Shown one piece after another: positions 1 through 5,526 of a DNA stretch of 8,108 nt (position 1 is the first letter of the stretch; every line of letters starts with the position of its first letter). A model generated the notes under the pieces. That model saw nothing but the letters and a program-made list of their open reading frames with translations. It did not search any database and was not told where the DNA came from. The DNA comes from JAEUMW01 sp039807745 (lineage in GTDB: Bacteria > Pseudomonadota > Gammaproteobacteria > Burkholderiales > JAEUMW01). The stretch is from the NCBI GenBank assembly GCA_039807745.1, contig JBDHRV010000154.1:1-8108 (forward strand). The letters run 5' to 3'. Both the position numbers and the translations under genes were made by a program.

Positions 1-1
1 C

Positions 2-1027
2 GCCGCCTTCGTCGCGGCTTCGTTGCTGATCTCCGCCACCCCGGTCGCCGCCCAGAACGTGGTCGTCGGCGCAGGCGCCAGCTTCCCTGCTCCGCTCTAT
101 GCGAAGTGGGCGGAGGCGTACAACAAGGCCACGGGTACCAAGGTCAACTACCAGTCGGTCGGTTCCGGGGCCGGTCTCAAGCAGATTCAGGGCAAGACGG
201 TCGACTTCGGCGCGAGCGACATGCCGCTCACGCCCGAGCAGCTCGCCAAGGACGGTCTCCTCCAGTTCCCGACGGTCATCGGCGGCGTGGTTCCGGTGGT
301 CAACGTACCCGGCATCAAGCCCGGCGAGCTCAAGATGACGGGTCCGCTGCTCGCCGACATCTACCTCGGCAAGATCAAGAACTGGAACGACCCCGCCATC
401 GCCAGTCTCAATCCCGGCGTCAAGCTGCCCGACCAGGCCATCGCGACGGTGAACCGCGCCGACGGCTCCGGCACCACCTTCATCTTCACCAACTACCTCT
501 CCAAGGTGAGCCCGGAGTGGAAGGAGAAGGTCGGGGAAGGCACGGCCGTCAAGTGGGTGGGAGGCCTCGGCGGCAAGGGCAACGAAGGCGTGTCGGCGTT
601 CCTGCAGCGCGTCCCCGGCGCCATCGGCTACGTCGAGTATGCGTATGCGAAGCAGAACAAGCTTGCGCACGTGCTCATGCAGAATGCCGATGGCCAGTTT
701 GTCGCCCCCAGCGCCGAATCGTTCAAGGCCGCGGCCGCCAGCGCGAACTGGGGCAACGGCTTCTACGAGATCCTCACCAACGAGTCCGGCAAGGGCAGCT
801 GGCCCATCACCGGGGCGACCTTCATCCTCATGCACAAGCTGCAGGACAAGCCCGAGAATGCCGCCGCGACCATCAAGTTCTTCGACTGGGCGTACCAGAG
901 CGGCAGCCAGATGGCCGAGCAGCTCGACTATGTGCCGCTTCCGGGCAACGTCGTCGGCATGATCCAGAAGCAGTTCGCCGAGATCCGCGACGGCTCCGGC
1001 AAGGCGATCGTCGCCGCCGCGCACTGA
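2..1027 (+). CDS. pstS: Phosphate ABC transporter, periplasmic phosphate-binding protein (5' end cut by window)
   Basis: PstS binds inorganic phosphate in the periplasm and delivers it to the PstCA channel. The frame is open to the left edge, so the true start lies upstream; 341 residues are visible, numbered here from base 2. Residues 1-17 are the end of a signal peptide (hydrophobic stretch, then VAA), with likely cleavage before Q18. The motif GAGASFPAP follows. Aligned by memory with mature E. coli PstS at a constant offset of 17, all the phosphate ligands are present: S27 (Thr in E. coli), F28, S55, D73, R152, S156, G157 and T158. The protein ends normally with TGA. It is the first gene of pstSCAB-phoU, and the promoter is not visible. 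A TTG at base 23 lies inside the signal peptide and is unlikely to be the start. Confidence 0.97.
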   Translation, partial: AAFVAASLLISATPVAAQNVVVGAGASFPAPLYAKWAEAYNKATGTKVNYQSVGSGAGLKQIQGKTVDFGASDMPLTPEQLAKDGLLQFPTVIGGVVPVVNVPGIKPGELKMTGPLLADIYLGKIKNWNDPAIASLNPGVKLPDQAIATVNRADGSGTTFIFTNYLSKVSPEWKEKVGEGTAVKWVGGLGGKGNEGVSAFLQRVPGAIGYVEYAYAKQNKLAHVLMQNADGQFVAPSAESFKAAAASANWGNGFYEILTNESGKGSWPITGATFILMHKLQDKPENAAATIKFFDWAYQSGSQMAEQLDYVPLPGNVVGMIQKQFAEIRDGSGKAIVAAAH

Positions 1028-1071
1028 TCGTTCGCGTTTCGCCAAAGAACCCAAGGCAAGACAGCAAGAAT

Positions 1072-1103
1072 CGCGGAGGCGCTCCTCGCGAGCGTCTCCT
1101 GCG
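1072..1103 (+). promoter_or_regulatory. Stem-loop between pstS and pstC
   Basis: GGAGGCGCTC (1075-1084) pairs with GAGCGTCTCC (1090-1099), giving ten base pairs with one G-U wobble around the 5-base loop CTCGC. Past a bulged T at 1100 the stem continues for three more pairs (1072-1074 with 1101-1103). No T-run follows, so it is not a classical terminator. It ends four bases before the AGGAGG of pstC. Hairpins after the binding-protein gene of ABC transporter operons are known to stabilise the upstream message or limit read-through, so that the binding protein is made in excess. That role here is inferred. Confidence 0.55.
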
Positions 1104-1106
1104 ACC

Positions 1107-1112
1107 AGGAGG
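1107..1112 (+). promoter_or_regulatory. Ribosome binding site of pstC
   Basis: A perfect AGGAGG lies six bases before the ATG at 1119. It decides the start of pstC over the in-frame ATG codons at 1155 and 1191, which have no comparable site. Confidence 0.8.
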
Positions 1113-1118
1113 TTTCCC

Positions 1119-2147
1119 ATGGCTTCAGATCCCACGGCAGAAATGGCCCGCTCCATGGGCACCGCACACCGGCCACACGCCGCGTCGAAGATGTCGTCGT
1201 CCCCGCAGCGGGTCAAGAACTCGGGCATCGGGGATCTCGTGTTCCTCTGGCTGACGCGCAGCGTTGCCGCATTCACGTTCGTTCTGCTGGGAGCCATCAT
1301 CGTTTCGCTGATGGTGGCGTCGTGGCCTTCCATATCGAAGTTCGGCGCGAGCTTCCTCTGGAGCACGAACTGGGATCCACCCGCGGAGCAGTTCGGCGCC
1401 CTGGTGTCGATCTGGGGCACGATTGCGACCTCGATCATCGCGCTCGTCATCGCCGTGCCGCTCTCCTTCGGCATCGCGATGTTTCTCACCGAGCTCTCGC
1501 CGAAGTGGTTGAAGCGCCCCCTGGGGGTCATGATCGAGCTGCTCGCCGCGGTGCCGAGCATCGTCTACGGCATGTGGGGCCTGCTCGTCTTCGCCCCGGT
1601 GTTCGCGCAGTACGTGCAGCCGCTCCTCGCCAGCACACTCGGCAACATCCCTCTGCTGGGCGGTCTGTTTTCCGGTCCGCCACTGGGGATCGGCCTGCTC
1701 GCCGCCGGAGTCATCCTCGCGTTCATGATCCTTCCGTTCATCGCTGCGGTGATGCGCGACGTGTTCGACACGACCCCGGCGATGCTGAAGGAATCCGCCT
1801 ACGGCGTCGGGGCCACGACGTGGGAGGTCGTGTGGAACGTCGTGCTGCCCTACACCAAGGGCGGTGTGGTCGGAGGCATCATGCTCGGCCTCGGGCGCGC
1901 ACTGGGCGAGACGATGGCGGTGACCTTCGTTATCGGCAACACCAACGCCTTTCAGAATTTCTCGCTCATGAACCCCGGCAACAGCATCACCTCGCTGATC
2001 GCCAACGAATTCGCCGAGGCCGCGCCCGGACTGCACACGTCCGCCCTGATGGAGCTCGGATTGATTCTCTTCGTGATCACGTTCTTCGTGCTCGCAAGCG
2101 CCAAGCTCATGCTGGCGCGCATGGGCAAGTCGGAGGGCAGGAAATGA
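1119..2147 (+). CDS. pstC: Phosphate ABC transporter permease PstC
   Basis: PstC is one of the two inner-membrane subunits that form the phosphate channel with PstA. The protein has 342 residues. About 40 polar N-terminal residues are followed by six likely membrane segments, near residues 43-68, 95-122, 137-163, 188-212, 246-271 and 308-330. Family hallmarks include SFGIAMFLTELSP (116-128), a stretch ending VPSIVYGMWGLL (145-156) and MRDVFDTTPAMLKESAYGVG (212-231). The last begins the cytoplasmic EAA loop that contacts the ATPase and leads into GRALGETMAVTF (259-270). It is about 20 residues longer than E. coli PstC (319), all at the N terminus. The start is chosen for its perfect AGGAGG. 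The stop codon overlaps the pstA start as ATGA, implying translational coupling. Confidence 0.97.
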   Translation: MASDPTAEMARSMGTAHRPHAASKMSSSPQRVKNSGIGDLVFLWLTRSVAAFTFVLLGAIIVSLMVASWPSISKFGASFLWSTNWDPPAEQFGALVSIWGTIATSIIALVIAVPLSFGIAMFLTELSPKWLKRPLGVMIELLAAVPSIVYGMWGLLVFAPVFAQYVQPLLASTLGNIPLLGGLFSGPPLGIGLLAAGVILAFMILPFIAAVMRDVFDTTPAMLKESAYGVGATTWEVVWNVVLPYTKGGVVGGIMLGLGRALGETMAVTFVIGNTNAFQNFSLMNPGNSITSLIANEFAEAAPGLHTSALMELGLILFVITFFVLASAKLMLARMGKSEGRK

Positions 2148-3010
2148 GCAAGATGACCCGCGCCTACGATGCCGGGTTGCGGACCCGGCGTGCCTATGTC
2201 AACAAGATCGCGCTGGCGCTGTCCCTGGTGGCCATGGCCATCGGCATCGCGGCGCTGATCTGGATCCTGTTCGACGTCGTTCGTCTGGGCGTCAGTGCGC
2301 TCTCGCCGACGCTCTTCACCCTGGACACGCCCGCGCCGGGTTCGCCCGGGGGGCTGCGCAACGCGATTGTCGGAAGCTTGCTTCTGGTCGTCCTGGCGAC
2401 CGTGATCGGCACGCCGATCGGGGTTCTCGCCGGCATCTACCTGGCGGAATACGGAGCGCGATCCTGGCTGGCGGACGCAACCCGCTTCGTGAACGACATT
2501 CTGCTCTCCGCCCCCTCGATCGTGCTCGGATTGTTCGTCTATGCGGTGTACGTCGCGCGGACCGGGGGATTTTCAGGCTGGGCCGGCGTGATCGTGCTGG
2601 CACTCCTGATGATCCCGGTCATCGTGCGCACGACGGAGAACATGCTGCTGCTCATCCCCAATACGCTGCGGGAGGCCGCCTACGCGCTCGGGTGCGACAA
2701 GTGGAAGGTGATCATGTACATCACGATGCGCGCGGCGCGCTCCGGAGTCATCACGGGCATCCTGCTCGCCATCGCACGCATCACGGGCGAGACCGCGCCG
2801 CTGCTCTTCACCGCGCTGTCGAACCAGTTCTTCAGCGCGAATCTGAACGAGCCGATGGCGAACCTGCCTGTCACGATCTTCAAGTTCGCGATGAGTCCGT
2901 ATCCGGACTGGGTTTCGCTCGCGTGGGCGGGCGTCTTCCTCATCACGATCGGCGTGCTCGCGCTCAATATTCTCGCCCGCGTTTTCTTCCGCGACGAACA
3001 AAAACGGTGA
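2144..3010 (+). CDS. pstA: Phosphate ABC transporter permease PstA
   Basis: PstA is the second channel subunit of the Pst importer. The protein has 288 residues, near the usual size (E. coli, 296). A short cytoplasmic N terminus is followed by membrane segments near residues 22-48, 74-99, 117-138, 145-166, 200-222 and 257-280. The EAA loop begins at E177 (EAAYALGCDKWKV, 177-189) and leads into ARITGETAPLLFTALSNQFF (211-230), a PstA hallmark. The start ATG overlaps the pstC stop by 4 bases and has GGAGG at 2132-2136. The reading frame is open for 274 codons upstream of this start, inside pstC in another frame; that extension has no membrane-protein character and is rejected. pstB starts four bases after the stop. 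Confidence 0.96.
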   Translation: MSKMTRAYDAGLRTRRAYVNKIALALSLVAMAIGIAALIWILFDVVRLGVSALSPTLFTLDTPAPGSPGGLRNAIVGSLLLVVLATVIGTPIGVLAGIYLAEYGARSWLADATRFVNDILLSAPSIVLGLFVYAVYVARTGGFSGWAGVIVLALLMIPVIVRTTENMLLLIPNTLREAAYALGCDKWKVIMYITMRAARSGVITGILLAIARITGETAPLLFTALSNQFFSANLNEPMANLPVTIFKFAMSPYPDWVSLAWAGVFLITIGVLALNILARVFFRDEQKR

Positions 3011-3014
3011 CCCC

Positions 3015-3827
3015 ATGGAATCGACACCCACGATGGAACTCGAACGGGTCGCGCAGACCCTTCATGCGACCGAAGAGCCGGAGCTGCGCATCAGGAACTT
3101 CAATTTCTACTACGGCAAGTTCCACGCGATCAAGAACGTCCACATGGACATTCACAAGCGCCGCGTGACGGCGTTCATCGGCCCTTCCGGCTGCGGCAAG
3201 TCGACCCTGCTGCGCGCGATCAACCGGATGTACGACCTCTATCCGGAACAGCACGTGGACGGTGAGATGATGCTGGACGGCAAGAACATTCTGGATCGCG
3301 ACATCAATCTCACGGACCTGCGCGCGCGGGTTGGAATGGTGTTCCAGAAACCCACGCCGTTCCCCATGTCGATCTACGACAACATCGCATTCGGCGTGAG
3401 GCTGCACGAGAAGCTGTCGAAGTCTGAGATGGACGAGCGGGTGGAATGGGCCATCAACAAGGCCGCGCTGTGGGGCGAAGTCAAGGACAAGCTGCAGCAG
3501 AGCGGCATGAGTCTCTCGGGCGGTCAGCAGCAGCGGCTGTGCATCGCCCGCGGCATCGCGGTGAAGCCGCAGATCATCCTGCTGGACGAGCCGACCTCCG
3601 CCCTGGATCCGCTCTCCACCGCCCGCATCGAGGAACTGGTCAGCGACCTCAAGCAGGAGTTCACGATTGCGATCGTGACGCACAACATGCAGCAGGCCGC
3701 GCGCGTGTCCGACTACACCGCCTTCATGTACCTCGGCGAACTGGTCGAGTTCGACAGCACCGACAACGTGTTCCTCAAGCCGAAGAAGAAGGCAACCGAG
3801 GACTACATCACCGGCCGCTTCGGCTGA
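3015..3827 (+). CDS. pstB: Phosphate ABC transporter ATP-binding protein PstB
   Basis: PstB is the cytoplasmic ATPase that powers phosphate import by binding the EAA loops of PstC and PstA. In its 270 residues every ABC motif is intact: Walker A GPSGCGKST (56-64), Q-loop Q111 in VFQKPTPFPMSIYDN, signature LSGGQQQR (167-174), Walker B IILLDEP (187-193), D-loop SALD and switch H223. The PTPFP after the Q-loop and LVEF...FLKPKKKATEDYITGRFG at the end are typical of PstB. It is about 13 residues longer than E. coli PstB (257) at the N terminus. No clear Shine-Dalgarno precedes the ATG at 3015, which sits four bases after the pstA stop, so it probably relies on coupling. An in-frame ATG at 3033 is an alternative start that would remove six residues. 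Confidence 0.97.
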   Translation: MESTPTMELERVAQTLHATEEPELRIRNFNFYYGKFHAIKNVHMDIHKRRVTAFIGPSGCGKSTLLRAINRMYDLYPEQHVDGEMMLDGKNILDRDINLTDLRARVGMVFQKPTPFPMSIYDNIAFGVRLHEKLSKSEMDERVEWAINKAALWGEVKDKLQQSGMSLSGGQQQRLCIARGIAVKPQIILLDEPTSALDPLSTARIEELVSDLKQEFTIAIVTHNMQQAARVSDYTAFMYLGELVEFDSTDNVFLKPKKKATEDYITGRFG

Positions 3828-3846
3828 ACGAGCCGTCCTGCATCGA

Positions 3847-3864
3847 TGCCGGTCTGCCCCGGCA
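3847..3864 (+). promoter_or_regulatory. Short hairpin between pstB and phoU
   Basis: TGCCGG (3847-3852) and CCGGCA (3859-3864) can form a perfect six-pair stem around a 6-base loop, in the 56-base gap and seven bases before the phoU ribosome binding site. There is no T-run, so termination is unlikely. It might modestly tune phoU expression or message decay. In GC-rich DNA a stem of this size can also arise by chance. Confidence 0.3.
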
Positions 3865-3883
3865 CCCCTTCGAGGAAAAGTCC

Positions 3884-4588
3884 ATGGTCTACGAAAAGCT
3901 CACGACCACCACCGAGGTGGAACTCGACAATCTCAAGTATCGGCTGCTCGCCATGGGCGAGCTGGCGGAACAGCAGGTGCGGGACGCGGTGCGCGCCCTG
4001 GTGGGTGCCGAGCACAACCTGGCGGAAGCGGTCGTCAGCCGCGAAGCCGAGGTCAACGCGATGGAAATCGCGCTCGACAACCAGTGCACGGAGTTGGTCG
4101 CGCTGCGCCAGCCCGAGGCCGGCGACCTGCGGCGAGTCCTCACCGCGTCCAAGGTCGTCAGCAATCTCGAGCAGATCGGCGACCACGCCAAGAAGATCGC
4201 CCGCTATGCCATCGCGATCGGCGAGACGAACGTCGTGCAGGCACGCAAGCTGACCGACATCGAGATCCTCGCCGATCAGTCGCTCGCCGCGTTGCGCGAC
4301 GCGCTCACCGCTTACTGCCACCTCAACGCGCAGGCCGCGCAGGCGGTGATCGACCGCGACCCGGCGCACGACGATCGCAGTCAGACGGTTGCCCGGCAGG
4401 TGTTGAGCTATGCCATGGAGGATCCACGCCTCATCACCTGGGCGCTGCTGGCGGCGGCCGCCGCGAAAGCGATCGAACGGGTCGGCCACCAGGCCACGAA
4501 GATCGCGCAGCACACCATCTATGCCGCCGAGGCGCGAGACGTGCGCCACCTCAACAAGGCGTCGCCGCAACCCGCTGCCGCCGGCTGA
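3884..4588 (+). CDS. phoU: Phosphate uptake regulator PhoU
   Basis: PhoU is a cytoplasmic helical-bundle protein that connects the Pst transporter with the PhoR sensor kinase, represses the Pho regulon when phosphate is plentiful, and restrains Pst uptake. The 234-residue length is normal (E. coli, 241). Two PhoU repeats are visible. The first holds MEIALDNQC...LRQPEAGDLR (about 60-83) and the metal-site motif NLEQIGDHAKKI (94-105). The second holds YAMEDPR (176-182) and AIERVGHQATKIAQ (196-209). The second motif is altered: H202 replaces the usual Asp of ExxxD, and Q209 replaces the usual Glu. The start is the ATG with GAGGA at 3872-3876, seven bases upstream; the frame is open further upstream through pstB, which is an artefact. 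It is the last gene of the operon. Confidence 0.95.
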   Translation: MVYEKLTTTTEVELDNLKYRLLAMGELAEQQVRDAVRALVGAEHNLAEAVVSREAEVNAMEIALDNQCTELVALRQPEAGDLRRVLTASKVVSNLEQIGDHAKKIARYAIAIGETNVVQARKLTDIEILADQSLAALRDALTAYCHLNAQAAQAVIDRDPAHDDRSQTVARQVLSYAMEDPRLITWALLAAAAAKAIERVGHQATKIAQHTIYAAEARDVRHLNKASPQPAAAG

Positions 4589-4597
4589 CGCGCCGTT

Positions 4598-4616
4598 CCG
4601 CGCGCGAACTGCGCGG
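4598..4616 (+). terminator. Possible weak hairpin after phoU
   Basis: CCGCGC (4598-4603) and GCGCGG (4611-4616) form a six-pair stem around GCGAACT, ten bases after the phoU stop in the 75-base gap between two convergent genes. No T-run follows on either strand, so it is not a canonical intrinsic terminator. It might protect 3' ends, or it may be a chance product of GC-rich sequence. Confidence 0.25.
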
Positions 4617-4663
4617 CGTGCACGAACTGGGAGAAAGTCGGCGCTCAGGCGTCAATCATCGTA

Positions 4664-5386
4664 CTAGTAGCCATAGAACTCGTCGGTGCGTATGGCATCG
4701 GGCTTCACCCCCGCGCCGCTGAGTACCTCCTGCATCGCTCCCACCAGCGCCGGCGGCCCGGCGAGGTAATGGACCGCGTGCGACAGATCGCCGAGGTGGC
4801 GCTCGAGCATCGGTCGGTCGATAAAGCCGCGCTCGCCGTTCCATGGCTGCGCCGACTTTTCCATCTCGGTCATGGTACCGACGAAGTGGAAATTCGGATT
4901 TCGCCGTTCGAGAGCCGCCAGCTCGCCGAGAAACGGCGCGTCCTCCGGCCTGCGGTTGGAATAGAAGAGCCAGATCGGCCTCGGCACCTTCTCATCCGCC
5001 GCATGGCGCAGCATGCTCACGAACGGCGTGATGCCGATCCCGCCGGCCAGGAAGACCGCCGGACGCGTGTCTGCCGCGTCCAGCGTGAAATCGCCCCACG
5101 GCTCCCCGAGCCGCGCGCGCAGGCCGGCCGGCGCGGTCGCGAGCACGCGCTTGAAGGCGCTGTCGCGCAGCCGGGTCGCGAACGTCACCTCCTTCTCGGA
5201 CGGCGCGCTCACCATCGAAAAGGTGCGCGTATTGCCCTTGCCGTCGCTCTGCGGCGGACTCAGGAGCGTGAGATCCACGGCATTCCCGGCGGTGAAACGG
5301 AAGCCGGCAGGCTTGGCGAAATGGAAGGCCATCGTGCCTTCGGCGATGGTCTCGCTCCGCAAGAGCTGCGTGTCGAACTCGGTCAT
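4664..5386 (-). CDS. Ferredoxin-NADP reductase-like FAD/NAD(P)-binding oxidoreductase
   Basis: This is a 240-residue stand-alone flavoprotein of the ferredoxin reductase superfamily, likely cytoplasmic, that would move electrons between NAD(P)H and an unknown partner. Residues 1-100 form the FAD-binding barrel with RTFSMVS (54-60), a variant of the RxYS flavin motif. Residues 105-240 form the nucleotide-binding domain with LAGGIGITPFVSML (113-126) for the pyrophosphate, LFYSNRRPEDAPF (140-152), YLAGPPALVGAM (207-218) and the C-terminal DEFYGY. There is no 2Fe-2S ferredoxin domain, membrane segment or signal peptide. The start is supported by AGGAGG (5395-5400), eight bases away. It converges on phoU. 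The exact substrate and gene name cannot be given. Confidence 0.85.
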   Translation of the reverse strand: MTEFDTQLLRSETIAEGTMAFHFAKPAGFRFTAGNAVDLTLLSPPQSDGKGNTRTFSMVSAPSEKEVTFATRLRDSAFKRVLATAPAGLRARLGEPWGDFTLDAADTRPAVFLAGGIGITPFVSMLRHAADEKVPRPIWLFYSNRRPEDAPFLGELAALERRNPNFHFVGTMTEMEKSAQPWNGERGFIDRPMLERHLGDLSHAVHYLAGPPALVGAMQEVLSGAGVKPDAIRTDEFYGY

Positions 5387-5394
5387 ATGCCGAG

Positions 5395-5400
5395 CCTCCT
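5395..5400 (-). promoter_or_regulatory. Ribosome binding site of the flavoprotein gene
   Basis: On the minus strand a perfect AGGAGG lies eight bases before the ATG at 5386, fixing the start of the oxidoreductase. The rest of the 138-base gap shows no promoter that I can defend. Confidence 0.75.
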
Positions 5401-5497
5401 CATGGTGTCGGGGTTACAGGCGTCCGCCTCGCGGGCACGCCGCCTCCCACGCAAACGGATGGTAGCTGCCAGGCGCCGGCTCGATAAGTACGCGAGA

Positions 5498-5526
5498 GAG
5501 CGACACTCCGTTTCCGGAGCGTGCTC
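5498..5526 (-). terminator. Hairpin with GAAA loop at the end of the HAD-ATPase gene
   Basis: Read on the minus strand, CTCCG (5519-5515) and CGGAG (5510-5506) pair around the loop GAAA, a stable GNRA tetraloop. An outer four-pair GAGC/GCTC stem lies beyond a small internal loop and touches the stop codon. The following bases are pyrimidine-rich (TCTC) but not a T-run. It may weaken read-through into the flavoprotein gene or mark the 3' end of the upstream message; an intrinsic terminator is not proven. Confidence 0.35.

Noticed and set aside
106..1254. Open frame of 382 codons over pstS and the start of pstC
   Set aside because: It is an overlapping frame with an Arg/Gln/His-rich translation, while the alternative frame encodes PstS with all phosphate ligands.
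1125..2036. Open frame of 303 codons on the minus strand within pstC
   Set aside because: It is antisense to a well-conserved permease. The translation is dominated by Arg, His, Glu and Gly with no hydrophobic core or motif.
1322..2143. N-terminal extension of pstA by 274 codons
   Set aside because: It overlaps pstC completely in another frame and encodes an Arg-rich non-membrane sequence. The ATGA overlap and GGAGG support the start at 2144.
2964..3683. Open frame of 239 codons on the minus strand over pstB
   Set aside because: It mirrors a strongly conserved ABC ATPase in the antisense direction and has no domain of its own.
3446..3883. N-terminal extension of phoU into pstB
   Set aside because: The extension is an out-of-frame reading of pstB. 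PhoU homology begins at the ATG at 3884, which has its own ribosome binding site.
4589..4663. Bidirectional intrinsic terminator between the convergent genes
   Set aside because: Only a six-pair hairpin without a T-run is present, so I list it as a weak possibility and do not claim a bidirectional terminator.
5387..5524. Promoter for the flavoprotein gene
   Set aside because: No convincing pair of -35 and -10 elements with proper spacing could be found on the minus strand. A promoter remains possible but is unsupported.
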